DNA of 34,788 nucleotides from Prevotella sp. CAG:755 (GTDB lineage Bacteria > Bacteroidota > Bacteroidia > Bacteroidales > Bacteroidaceae), in the NCBI GenBank assembly GCA_000431275.1, contig HF989164.1:1-34788 (forward strand), read 5' to 3'. This document shows, one piece after another, positions 8,093 to 15,663 of this stretch (positions within the stretch are counted from its first letter, which is position 1; every line of letters starts with the position of its first letter). The notes beneath the pieces were generated by a model. It did no database searches, was not told where the DNA came from, and saw nothing but the letters and a program-made list of their open reading frames with translations. The position numbers were made by a program, and so were the translations under genes.

Positions 8093-8166
8093 CGGTGCGT
8101 ACGGGACTCGAACCCGTGACCCCATGCGTGACAGGCATGTATTCTAACCAGCTGAACTAACGCACC
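8093..8166 (-). tRNA. tRNA-Asp (GTC)
   Basis: On the minus strand the acceptor arms GGTGCGT (8160-8166) and ACGCACC (8094-8100) pair, followed by the discriminator G (8093). The anticodon stem CATGC/GCATG encloses the loop CTGTCAC with anticodon GTC. The T arm carries the usual GGTTCGAGTCC. CCA is not encoded. It has its own promoter (8214-8245) and terminator (8019-8056). Its 3' end faces the island, so the 3' part is the probable integration site of the element to the left. Confidence 0.95.
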
Positions 8167-8213
8167 TGATGATCTGTCTTTTCTTTGTGGCGCTTTCTCT
8201 CTCAAAAGCGGTG

Positions 8214-8245
8214 CAAAGATATGTACTAATTTTTAATTGTCCAAA
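8214..8245 (-). promoter_or_regulatory. Promoter of tRNA-Asp
   Basis: On the minus strand TTTG (8242-8245), a 20-bp spacer and TATCTTTG (8214-8221) match the Bacteroidetes vegetative promoter at both boxes and spacing. Transcription would begin about 40 bp before the tRNA 5' end. Confidence 0.75.
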
Positions 8246-8256
8246 TGTCTGCCCCG

Positions 8257-8781
8257 TTATTTTATCAGAAACTTGCAAAAGACGGAGATGTCCTCGAACT
8301 TGTTTCGGAAAAGATGCCATTGCGGCAGGACGGCGATTTCTTCATAACCTTGCTTGGCAAACAAGAGCTTGCTGTCGGGATTGTTGTCGTGCGAGATGTG
8401 GGCGTAGAGCATGCGGATGTGGAGCACGTGGCGGGCATAGGTTTCGATGGTTTGCAGGGCGGCTTGGGCATACCCATGTCCGCGAGCTTTTTCCAAGAGG
8501 GCAATGCCGACTTCGGCTCGCAAATTGTACGGGTCGAAATTGAACAAGTCTATCAGTCCGACAGCCTTTCCCTCCGTCGTGCAGATGACAAGGCGGAGCT
8601 CGCCGCTCTGATAAATGTCTTGCGGCTGCATGGCTATGTGTTGTTTAAGCGCGTAGCGTGAGTAGGGCGCTGTGGTTGACCCCACAGACCAGTTGTTCCG
8701 GTTGTTCTCTATTGAGTAGAGCAGGTCGAGGTCTTCTGGTTCAAGTGCCCGAAGGGATATCTGTTCGTGTTGTAGGATCAT
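8257..8781 (-). CDS. GNAT-family N-acetyltransferase (RimJ/RimL/SpeG-like)
   Basis: A 174-residue protein, normal length for the family. It opens with ISLRALEPEDLDLLYSIENN, a typical first strand and helix. Residues about 60-85 form the central beta strands (LRLVICTTEGKAVGLIDLFNF). EVGIALLEKARGHGYAQAAL (91-110) is the acetyl-CoA pyrophosphate-binding motif A with the R/QxxGxG/A-type loop (ARGHGYA). The end, NPDSKLLFAKQGYEE, matches motif B with NxxSxxLFxKxGF. It would move an acetyl group from acetyl-CoA to an amine, perhaps a protein N-terminus, a polyamine or a small molecule; the acceptor cannot be told. Its ATG overlaps the stop of the glycosyltransferase by 4 bp, so it is the last gene of the recR operon. 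Confidence 0.85.
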   Translation of the reverse strand: MILQHEQISLRALEPEDLDLLYSIENNRNNWSVGSTTAPYSRYALKQHIAMQPQDIYQSGELRLVICTTEGKAVGLIDLFNFDPYNLRAEVGIALLEKARGHGYAQAALQTIETYARHVLHIRMLYAHISHDNNPDSKLLFAKQGYEEIAVLPQWHLFRNKFEDISVFCKFLIK

Positions 8782-9980
8782 ATTGAGTAGGTCATGGATT
8801 CAGTGATAAACAGGTCGCTTTCTGGCAAGAAAAAACCCATTTTCAAGTCGGCGCGAGTGTTTTGTGCGAAGATGCGGAAAATGTCGTCGTAGCTGAATGC
8901 CGTGGTGTCATAGATGACATACTGGTAGCTTTTTTGTGCTGACGGAATTTGCAGGTAATCTAGCGGGGCACTTTGTCTGTCTGCGTGTATGTAGTCCATG
9001 TCAAACATCCATTGTTCGTTGAGTTGCCGAGCCCGCGTGATGTGTTCTGCTTTTCCCACGAAGAGGATTTTGATATCCGGCTCTTTTTTCCCGATAGTCA
9101 GCATGCCGCGTACCTTTTCGACTGACTGTTGGACGAGGGCGATGAAGGCCCGGGTATAGATGGCTGTGCGGATGGGGATGGAAAGCCAGAAACTGTAGTG
9201 CTGATAATGCTTGTTGAAGAAAATCAGCATGGCCTGATAGAATACGTGGACGTAACGGAAGGAACTTTTCAGCGTGCTTTCTCCTTTGTAGTGCAGAATG
9301 GGAGTGGGCAGGTAATAGTTCTTGCAGCCGTTTTTGAGCAGGCGATAAGAAAGGTCAATGTCTTCGCCATACATGAAAAAGTCCTCGTCGAATGCTTTCC
9401 CGCCCTGAATCTTTTTGCGTGGTATCATCATGAATGCTCCTGACACAACCTCAATTTCGTTGGGTACGCTGTCGTCGAGGTATCTCATGTAGTAACGTCC
9501 GAAGAGGCGTGATTTCGGGAAAAGGTGACAGAGACCGCACATCTTGCAGAACGCGGTCCAAGGAGAAGGGAAGCCCCGGCGCGACTCATAGGCAAAACTG
9601 CCGTCGGCTTTCAGCATCCTTACGCCGAGTGCACCCATGTCTGGGTGGGCGTCTGCAAAAGACAGACAGTCAGTGAGTGTATGTGAGGTTAGGACAGTGT
9701 CGGGATTGAGGAATAGCAGGTATCGTCCCGTAGCTACACGGACGGCTTGGTTGTTTGCGCGGCCAAAGCCCATGTTGCGCGAGTTGCAGATGAAGTGCAG
9801 GTTGGGGTAAGTATCCGGAGGGAATAGTCCTTTCAGGTATGGAACGCTGCCGTCAGTCGAATGGTTGTCGACGACAAACACTTCGACCTGTATACCTTCT
9901 GTGGCTTTCCATACGGAGCGCAAGCATTGTTCGAGGTAGGACTTGACGTTATAGTTGACTATGATGATAGACAGCGTCAT
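8778..9980 (-). CDS. Family 2 glycosyltransferase
   Basis: About 400 residues from the ATG at 9980. A longer frame reaches 10061 but its first 27 codons are unlike the family and would overlap the gene before. The N-terminus, LSIIIVNYNVKSYLEQCLRS, VFVVDNHSTDGS, NMGFGRANNQA and LLFLNPDTVL, is the GT-A nucleotide-sugar-binding fold with a D in the DxD position. VVSGAFMMIPR and GEDIDLSYR are the acceptor-side and catalytic motifs seen in rhamnosyltransferase-like GT2 enzymes. The last 130 residues, after a hydrophobic stretch near 270-300 (FYQAMLIFF, AFIALV), form an extra domain I cannot name. It probably adds a sugar to a surface glycan on the cytoplasmic face. It lies 17 bp after the membrane-protein gene. 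Confidence 0.85.
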   Translation of the reverse strand: MTLSIIIVNYNVKSYLEQCLRSVWKATEGIQVEVFVVDNHSTDGSVPYLKGLFPPDTYPNLHFICNSRNMGFGRANNQAVRVATGRYLLFLNPDTVLTSHTLTDCLSFADAHPDMGALGVRMLKADGSFAYESRRGFPSPWTAFCKMCGLCHLFPKSRLFGRYYMRYLDDSVPNEIEVVSGAFMMIPRKKIQGGKAFDEDFFMYGEDIDLSYRLLKNGCKNYYLPTPILHYKGESTLKSSFRYVHVFYQAMLIFFNKHYQHYSFWLSIPIRTAIYTRAFIALVQQSVEKVRGMLTIGKKEPDIKILFVGKAEHITRARQLNEQWMFDMDYIHADRQSAPLDYLQIPSAQKSYQYVIYDTTAFSYDDIFRIFAQNTRADLKMGFFLPESDLFITESMTYSI

Positions 9981-9997
9981 GGCTTCCGTACGGTTTA

Positions 9998-10405
9998 TTA
10001 TGGTTTGGACATTTTGCGGGGCCAGCAGAACACGAGGGCCAGTGCCGTGATGAGGGCACAAAAACCACCTTGCGTGTCAAGGGTGGCGAAGTAGACTGTC
10101 ACGTTTCCCCAGAGAAGCAGTGCCATGAGGCCGAGGCGATAAGCATGCCACTTGCTTTCACACCTTTCGGGTGAACTGGCTTTTTCAATTGCCGCTTTGA
10201 CTGTGGTAAGATGGAAAAACTTCAATGCCACGTAGACACCACTCAGTGTGCAGACGATGGCACCCAATGAAAGAAAATAACGTGTGTGCTCGTCGGTAAC
10301 GAAGCCGGTCGGCAGAATTTCGTGGTCGAAACAGCAGGCCAGTATGGCGCCGACAATCCAGACGGCAAAGTATGCGGTTTTCAGTTGAAGCCAGGTTCTT
10401 GTCAT
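9998..10405 (-). CDS. Small four-helix membrane protein of unknown function
   Basis: 135 residues with four hydrophobic stretches: about 13-26 (FAVWIVGAILACCF), 43-64 (YFLSLGAIVCTLSGVYVALKFF), 91-109 (LGLMALLLWGNVTVYFATL) and 114-128 (GFCALITALALVFCW). The ATG at 10405 lies 15 bp after the recR stop and the stop lies 17 bp before the glycosyltransferase start, so it is inside the recR operon. I recognise no family. The neighbouring glycosyltransferase suggests a role at the envelope, but this is guilt by association. Confidence 0.7.
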   Translation of the reverse strand: MTRTWLQLKTAYFAVWIVGAILACCFDHEILPTGFVTDEHTRYFLSLGAIVCTLSGVYVALKFFHLTTVKAAIEKASSPERCESKWHAYRLGLMALLLWGNVTVYFATLDTQGGFCALITALALVFCWPRKMSKP

Positions 10406-10420
10406 GGGCGGAATGAGTTC

Positions 10421-11047
10421 CTATTTCGGTGTCTGATAGCTGTTGAAGTTCACGCGGTTGACGATGGAGCGGCCCAAGGTGATCTCGTCGGTGTATTCCA
10501 GTTCGTCGCCGATGTTTACGCCTCGTGCCAAGACTGTCAGTTTGATGTCGAACGGGGCAAGGCGGCGTGAGATGTAGAAGTTTGTTGTGTCGCCCTCCAT
10601 TGTAGGGCTGAGGGCCAGGATGACTTCACTGATGCCTCCGGCCGCCACGCGGTCTACGAGTGAGGCCAGTTCGATGTCGCCCGGACCGACACCGTCCATC
10701 GGCGAGATGACGCCTCCTAAAACGTGGTAAAGGCCGTGAAACTGCCCTGTATCTTCAATCGACATGACGTTGCGGATGTTCTCAACGACGCAGATTGTCG
10801 TCCGGTCGCGATCCGGGTTGGCGCATAGGTCGCAGAGTTCCGTGTCCGAGATATTGTGGCAAACCTGGCAGTATTTCACTTCTTCTTTCAGTCGGATAAT
10901 GCTTTCGCCGAACTGCCTGACGGCTTCCGTATCTTGTTTGAGCAGATGGAGCACCAGGCGCAGGGCGGTCCGGTGACCGATACCGGGGAGTTTCGAGAAC
11001 TCGTTGACGGCTTTCTCTAAGAGTTTGGACGGGTATTGTTCGTTCAT
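10421..11047 (-). CDS. recR: Recombination mediator RecR
   Basis: 208 residues from the ATG at 11047; the in-frame start at 11068 would add seven untypical residues. [30 protein letters not shown] is the N-terminal helix-hairpin-helix. The zinc finger follows as [16 protein letters not shown]. The Toprim domain has [15 protein letters not shown]...HGLYHVLGG and ends in [17 protein letters not shown]. RecR acts with RecO/RecF to load RecA on gapped, SSB-coated DNA. It heads a four-gene operon and has its own -7 box (11066-11073) facing away from engB. Confidence 0.97.
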   Translation of the reverse strand: MNEQYPSKLLEKAVNEFSKLPGIGHRTALRLVLHLLKQDTEAVRQFGESIIRLKEEVKYCQVCHNISDTELCDLCANPDRDRTTICVVENIRNVMSIEDTGQFHGLYHVLGGVISPMDGVGPGDIELASLVDRVAAGGISEVILALSPTMEGDTTNFYISRRLAPFDIKLTVLARGVNIGDELEYTDEITLGRSIVNRVNFNSYQTPK

Positions 11048-11065
11048 GGCCCTGATTATTGCAGG

Positions 11066-11073
11066 CAAAGTTA
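11066..11073 (-). promoter_or_regulatory. -7 box of the recR operon
   Basis: TAACTTTG on the minus strand matches TAnnTTTG and lies about 19 bp upstream of the recR ATG. No clear -33 box is seen. It stands back to back with the engB box at 11096-11103. Confidence 0.5.
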
Positions 11074-11095
11074 ATCAAATGTCCCTGAAAAAACT

Positions 11096-11103
11096 TACCT
11101 TTG
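11096..11103 (+). promoter_or_regulatory. -7 box of engB
   Basis: TACCTTTG on the plus strand matches TAnnTTTG. It would give a leader of about 75 nt before the engB ATG at 11186. Confidence 0.45.
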
Positions 11104-11185
11104 CTTCGGTTTTCTTGTTTCTCGCATGCGAATGGAGAGGCAGAAGACCGTCTGAAAACTATCTTGTTCCTGAAAATTTTTCCAG

Positions 11186-11797
11186 ATGGATATCAAATCT
11201 GCCGAATTCGTCGTGAGCAATACGCAGGTCGCTAAGTGTCCTGCCGGCGACCTGCCCGAGTATGCTTTCATCGGGCGGAGCAATGTGGGCAAGAGCAGCC
11301 TGATTAACATGCTGACCGGGCGGAACAAACTGGCCATGACGTCAGCCACACCCGGGAAGACCTTGCTTATCAACCATTTCCTGATCAATAAGTCATGGCA
11401 TCTCGTCGATTTGCCTGGCTACGGCTATGCCAAACGCAGTAAGCGCGAACAGGACCGCCTGTCGCGCATCATACGAGATTACATACTTCTTCGTCCACAA
11501 TTGACGAGCCTGTTCGTCCTGATCGATGTGCGCCATGCCCCGCAGCCGGTGGATATGCGGTTCATCGAGTGGCTGGGTGAGAACGGCGTCCCCTTTGCCT
11601 TGGTGTTTACCAAGGCAGATAAAATGCCGAAAGCTGAGGTGGGCAAGAACGTGTCGGCTTACCTCGCTCAACTGTCAGAGCAGTGGGAAGAACTGCCGCC
11701 ACATTTCGTGACGAGTAGTGCCAAGGCGCAAGGACGGGACGATATCTTGGATTACATTGACGGTGTCAACCGCTCTCTGGCCTCTGGGGAGGCTTAG
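11186..11797 (+). CDS. engB: Ribosome biogenesis GTPase EngB (YihA/YsxC)
   Basis: 203 residues, the usual length. G1 P-loop GRSNVGKSS (30-38), a G2 threonine in the TSATPGKT segment (52-59), G3 DLPGYGYA (75-82), G4 TKAD and G5 SSA near the C-terminus are all in place. EngB is a cytoplasmic GTPase needed for assembly of the 50S ribosomal subunit. The sensor kinase starts 31 bp downstream on the same strand, so the two may be co-transcribed, although they share no obvious function. Confidence 0.96.
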   Translation: MDIKSAEFVVSNTQVAKCPAGDLPEYAFIGRSNVGKSSLINMLTGRNKLAMTSATPGKTLLINHFLINKSWHLVDLPGYGYAKRSKREQDRLSRIIRDYILLRPQLTSLFVLIDVRHAPQPVDMRFIEWLGENGVPFALVFTKADKMPKAEVGKNVSAYLAQLSEQWEELPPHFVTSSAKAQGRDDILDYIDGVNRSLASGEA

Positions 11798-11828
11798 CCT
11801 GACCGTCGCTCCGAAAAGATGAACAGCC

Positions 11829-13052
11829 ATGCAATGGACTGATCGCATCCGACAGGTTAAGATCGTGTTGTTGGTGAGCGCCGTGGTCATAGCGGCGGTG
11901 TCGTTGGTTATTTCATACCTGTTGGTCCGCGACCTTTCGCATGAGGAGCGAAATCGGATGGTGGTTTGGGCCGAGGCAATGCGTTCGTTGAGCAGTGCCG
12001 ATGAAAACACAGACATCTACCTTGCGTTGAAGGTGATCAACGGTAACAACACCATTCCAGTCATCGTGCTCGACGCGCAGGGTAATGTGGAGACCTATCG
12101 CAACATCACAATCAAAGCCGAGACGGCCGCTGACACGCTCCGTTATCTTCAACAACGTGCCGAATCCATGCGGCAGGCTGGTTATGCCATCGATCTGAAC
12201 CTGACAGATGCGGGGCAGGAGGTTAGGCCGGGCGACGATTATCTGGTCATCTGCTACGAAGAATCGTCCATGCTGCGGCGTCTGGCATCTTATCCTTACG
12301 TGCAGCTTGGTGTCGTGGGACTGTTTGTCGTTGTGGCGATATTTGCCTTGTTGTCGTCCAAACGGGCGGAACAGAACCGTGTGTGGGTCGGGCTCTCGAA
12401 GGAGACGGCGCATCAGTTGGGTACACCGATTTCGTCGCTCATGGCGTGGACGGCCATCTTGCGCGAAGCCTATCCCGACGACGAGCTGATTCCTGAAATG
12501 GACAAGGATGTGAAACGCCTTGAACTCATTGCCGACCGTTTTTCGAAAATCGGTTCGCAGCCTGAAGTAGCCCGCGAAGACTTACGCCCGTTGCTTGAAC
12601 GGACTGCCGATTATATCCGGCGCCGTTCGTCGGACAAGGTGGTCGTGGCGTGCGACATGCCCGACGATCCGGTCGTCGTCGATGTATGTGCGCCGCTTTT
12701 CGAGTGGGTGGTTGAAAACCTGTGCAAGAATGCCATTGATGCGATGTCTGGTAAGGGAGTCATCACCATCAGACTACGTCGCGAGACGGCTCACATTATC
12801 ATAGAAGTGAGCGATACGGGAAAGGGCATCAGCAAACGCCATTTCAAGACCGTTTTCTCTCCGGGATATACCACAAAAAAGCGGGGGTGGGGATTGGGGC
12901 TCTCGTTGGCCAAACGCATTGTCGAGGAGTATCATAAGGGACATATTTTCGTCAAGAGCAGCGAACTCGGCGTAGGGACAACGTTTCGCATCGAACTGCA
13001 CGTCCCGTCTGATGGAGTGGGGGCGGCCTCCCGTTTTTCTTCCACAAGATGA
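11829..13052 (+). CDS. Orphan membrane sensor histidine kinase
   Basis: 407 residues. Two transmembrane helices (about 11-33 and 158-177) enclose a periplasmic domain of some 120 residues with no recognised fold. The H-box is KETAHQLGTPIS with phospho-acceptor H195. The catalytic domain has the N-box ENLCKNAIDAM (296-306), G1 DTGKGI (329-334), an F/ATP-lid segment SPGYTTKKRGWG and G2 GWGLGLS (353-359). It autophosphorylates with ATP and passes the phosphate to a response regulator. No regulator gene is adjacent: it is followed by a convergent gene after about 400 bp, so its partner lies elsewhere. The last 15 residues (GVGAASRFSSTR) are loose and may be a read-out of repeat-rich DNA. Confidence 0.9.
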   Translation: MQWTDRIRQVKIVLLVSAVVIAAVSLVISYLLVRDLSHEERNRMVVWAEAMRSLSSADENTDIYLALKVINGNNTIPVIVLDAQGNVETYRNITIKAETAADTLRYLQQRAESMRQAGYAIDLNLTDAGQEVRPGDDYLVICYEESSMLRRLASYPYVQLGVVGLFVVVAIFALLSSKRAEQNRVWVGLSKETAHQLGTPISSLMAWTAILREAYPDDELIPEMDKDVKRLELIADRFSKIGSQPEVAREDLRPLLERTADYIRRRSSDKVVVACDMPDDPVVVDVCAPLFEWVVENLCKNAIDAMSGKGVITIRLRRETAHIIIEVSDTGKGISKRHFKTVFSPGYTTKKRGWGLGLSLAKRIVEEYHKGHIFVKSSELGVGTTFRIELHVPSDGVGAASRFSSTR

Positions 13053-13450
13053 AGAGCTCCGTTTTTCGTCAGTCCGTATGCATTTCTTTTGGTTGGCGGC
13101 TTCACTTTCTGGCTGGAACTTGCTGGAATCTTTTCCCATGTCATGGTCGTAAGCCGTGACTGTCGGTCGAAAAATTCGTTACGTCTGTCTGGAAAAACAG
13201 ACGTAGTGACAGGATTTCCTGTCGCAGTGACGGGATTTTCTGTCAGCCGGATTGCATCCTTTGTCTGTCTGTTTGTGTTGGTACAAAGTGCCCTTCGAGC
13301 GTGGCTTCGGGTTGCAGATGTGGCTGGATGCGCTTGAAGGGTACAGAAATGGTGCTTGAATGATTTGCGGAAAACGTCCGGGCCTGCGGAGCTCCTGCAT
13401 TTGGCGGATGGGCAGAGAACGGGCGTTTCAGTCCGCAGTTGGATGCGTCA
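13053..13450. other. Intergenic stretch between convergent genes, carries 21-bp repeats
   Basis: No coding sequence is supported: the short frames at 13089-13337 and 13179-13400 lack start context and similarity. The stretch separates the convergent kinase and NlpC genes. Its middle (13160-13250) holds one of the five 21-bp-period repeat tracts of this window; the rest shows no strong terminator. Confidence 0.6.
13160..13250. repeat. 21-bp-period tandem repeat, locus A
   Basis: Units lie at 13181-13201, 13202-13222 and 13223-13243, with a weaker one at 13160-13180. The two best begin CGTAGTGACAGGATTT and CGCAGTGACGGGATTT and end in CTGT. The core GACAGGAttTCCTGTC is close to a palindrome. 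CTGTCGCAGTGA here is identical to a stretch inside ftsK (17289-17300), and GGGATTTTCTG is shared with locus B (20725-20735). Confidence 0.7.
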
Positions 13451-14047
13451 TTATTTGGCTTCCCATTTTTTGTAACGTCCGCCTTTGAGCCACCGTTTTC
13501 CCCAATACGGGTCGCTGAGTCGGCTTACCATGACGCCGCGCGAACTGCTTGCGTGCAGGAATTTCCCGTCTTTCAGGTAGATGCCGACGTGTCCCACGCG
13601 CCGACGCAGGCGGCGTTTCCGTCCTTGATTAAAGAAGACAAGGTCTCCCTCTTTTAGTCGGCGTTTGCGCACACGGCGGTCGCATTGATCATACTGTGCC
13701 TGGCTTTGCCGGGGGAGCTCGACGTGATAGCAGGTGCGGTAGATTTGCGTGGTCAGGCCGGAGCAGTCCACTCCGTTTTTCGTGTTTCCGCCGTAATGAT
13801 AGGGCGTGCCCACCCATTTGGCTGCCTCTACATAGAGACGGTGGTTGTCTTTGTAAGCGATGTCCATCCCCAGCACGCGGCCGGCATGGACCAGTTCGCG
13901 GAAGTCAATGTGAGCGAGGCGTCGGGAGCTTGAGCATGAGGTCAGGCTGAGCATGACGGCTGCAAGGCTCCACAAACCGATGCGCCGGAGGTTTGCGTAT
14001 GATGCTCTCCGGCGCATCGTGATGAGGCGGAGGGACGGGAATGTCAT
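13451..14047 (-). CDS. NlpC/P60 cell-wall endopeptidase lipoprotein
   Basis: 198 residues from the ATG at 14047, which overlaps the trxB stop by 4 bp; an internal ATG at 14017 gives a more usual signal peptide length. A type II signal peptide ends in the lipobox LTSC (C38), so the protein is a lipoprotein. The NlpC/P60 domain follows: YVEAAKWVGTPYHYGG, NGVDCSGLTTQIYR with nucleophile C95, VGHVGIYL with H153 and FLHASSSRGV with H165. Enzymes of this family cut gamma-D-glutamyl-diaminopimelate links in peptidoglycan peptides. It is the last gene of the ftsK operon, which suits a wall-remodelling role during division. Confidence 0.93.
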   Translation of the reverse strand: MTFPSLRLITMRRRASYANLRRIGLWSLAAVMLSLTSCSSSRRLAHIDFRELVHAGRVLGMDIAYKDNHRLYVEAAKWVGTPYHYGGNTKNGVDCSGLTTQIYRTCYHVELPRQSQAQYDQCDRRVRKRRLKEGDLVFFNQGRKRRLRRRVGHVGIYLKDGKFLHASSSRGVMVSRLSDPYWGKRWLKGGRYKKWEAK

Positions 14048-14982
14048 AGTCCGTGTTCCGAAAGGTAGCGTTCAGCCTCGACCGCAGCCTTGCATCCGCT
14101 GGCCGCAGCCGTGATGGCCTGTCGATAGAGTGGGTCGGCCACGTCTCCGGCAGCGAAGACCCCCGGCACTCCCGTGCGGGGCGTAGCGCCTTCGGTGAGG
14201 ATATAGCCCGCCTCGTCGGTCTTGATCCAAGGGATGAACAGCTCACTGTTCGGGTGATGGCCAATGGCGAGGAAGAACCCGTCAATAGCAATGTCGTAGT
14301 GGCGCTCGTCGGGAAGTCCGCGCCGGTAGACGACGTGCGCGCCTTCCACTCCATCCGTACCGAAGAGTCCTTCGGTGTTCGTTTCGAACAGGATTTCGAT
14401 TTTGGGGTTCGTCATGACCTTCTCCTGCATCGCTTTTGATGCGCGGAGGAATGGTTTGCGCACGATGAGGTAGACTTTGGCTGCCAGTCCGGCAAGGTAT
14501 GTGGCTTCTTCGCAGGCCGTGTCGCCGCCTCCCACAACGGCGACGTTCTTTTTGCGGTAGAAGAACCCGTCGCATGTTGCACAGGCACTGACGCCAAGGC
14601 CTTTGTATTTCTCTTCGTCGGGCAGGCCGAGGTATTTAGCCGTGGCGCCTGTGGCGATGATGAGTGTCTGGCATTGCACTTGGCTTCCGTCGTCGAAGGT
14701 GAGCGTGTAGGGGGCGGCCGAGAGGTCGGCTTTCACGGCGATGGCAGGACGTATCTCCGTGCCGAAGCGGATGGCTTGGGCGCGCATGTCGTCCATCATC
14801 TGGTTGCCGTCGACGCCCTCAGGGTAGCCTGGGAAGTTGTCGACCTCGGTCGTCGTTGTGAGCTGTCCGCCTGGTTGGAGGCCTTCGTAGATCACGGGAG
14901 CCAGTCCGGCGCGGGCGGCATAGATGGCGGCGGTGTAGCCGGCGGGGCCAGAGCCCAAGATGAGGCATCGTATTGTTTCCAT
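14044..14982 (-). CDS. trxB: Thioredoxin-disulfide reductase
   Basis: 312 residues, normal length. FAD-binding GSGPAG (10-15), active-site CATC (C134, C137), NADPH-binding GGGDTA (151-156) and the C-terminal FAD motif AAGDVADPLYRQAITAAASG are all present. It uses NADPH to reduce thioredoxin in the cytoplasm. It starts 36 bp after the lolA stop and its own stop overlaps the NlpC gene, so it belongs to the ftsK-lolA-trxB-nlpC transcription unit. Confidence 0.97.
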   Translation of the reverse strand: METIRCLILGSGPAGYTAAIYAARAGLAPVIYEGLQPGGQLTTTTEVDNFPGYPEGVDGNQMMDDMRAQAIRFGTEIRPAIAVKADLSAAPYTLTFDDGSQVQCQTLIIATGATAKYLGLPDEEKYKGLGVSACATCDGFFYRKKNVAVVGGGDTACEEATYLAGLAAKVYLIVRKPFLRASKAMQEKVMTNPKIEILFETNTEGLFGTDGVEGAHVVYRRGLPDERHYDIAIDGFFLAIGHHPNSELFIPWIKTDEAGYILTEGATPRTGVPGVFAAGDVADPLYRQAITAAASGCKAAVEAERYLSEHGL

Positions 14983-15018
14983 AAGTGTGAATGCGTTTAT
15001 GTGATGTAATGTGTGGGG

Positions 15019-15651
15019 TTATCGTAAGTCAATGATTTCAGCCTGGGGAAAGTCCTTGCTGTTGAAGCGGAAGAACGTGTCGTTCCAGCGGTGTCCGGCG
15101 GTGAGGTCGTAGACGCTGATGCGTGTCCATTGCCCCTGGCCTTGTGTTAGGCGGATGCACAACGGCCACCCTGTGCCTTCGTCGATGTCGAGAATCATCT
15201 TCCGGATGCCCTGTCTGGGACTTGTGGCGGTCAGGGTTACTTCGTGGCAGGCCTTGCCGCGCAGGGTCGTGTGGCTGAGGCTGTAAGTGTATCCTTGTTT
15301 GTAGAGGTTGACGAACGTGTAAGGATTTATGCTTTGCAGTTCGGCCTCGGTGGGATGGCTGACGTTGACTTCGTTGCTGCCTTCAAGGTAGCTCCATTGT
15401 GTCTTTCCGTCGAACCATGTCTTCATCTGCGGCGAGTCGATGTGGAACTTGTCGCCTTTGACGTAAATGGTGCCGCTTCCGCTGCCCGTCTCTTTGCCGT
15501 CGGTGAAGTTGCCGACTTTGAACGTGGCTTGCAGACCGCCACTCTTTTTCAGCTTGGCGGCAGTCTGGTCGAGGATTTGCTTGGCTGTCTGAGCCTGTGC
15601 GGCTGACGTGAATGTCAGGAGGGCGAAAAGGACGTAGAGTAGCTTCTTCAT
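15019..15651 (-). CDS. lolA: LolA-like outer-membrane lipoprotein carrier
   Basis: 210 residues. The first 20 (MKKLLYVLFALLTFTSAAQA) are a cleavable signal peptide with an AQA cleavage site. The mature protein has LolA features: KQILDQTAAKLKKSGGLQATF, GTIYVKGDKFHIDSPQMKTWFDGKTQW, SYLEGSNEVNVSHPTEAEL and INPYTFVNLYKQG. It carries lipoproteins from the LolCDE complex through the periplasm to the outer membrane. It sits 12 bp after ftsK. Bacteroidetes LolA proteins are distant from the E. coli one; the call is by family pattern. Confidence 0.88.
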   Translation of the reverse strand: MKKLLYVLFALLTFTSAAQAQTAKQILDQTAAKLKKSGGLQATFKVGNFTDGKETGSGSGTIYVKGDKFHIDSPQMKTWFDGKTQWSYLEGSNEVNVSHPTEAELQSINPYTFVNLYKQGYTYSLSHTTLRGKACHEVTLTATSPRQGIRKMILDIDEGTGWPLCIRLTQGQGQWTRISVYDLTAGHRWNDTFFRFNSKDFPQAEIIDLR

Positions 15652-15663
15652 AAGAACGTGTAG

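Noticed and set aside
13160..13250. CRISPR array at locus A
   Set aside because: Units are contiguous at a 21-bp period without unique spacers, and no cas gene is present.
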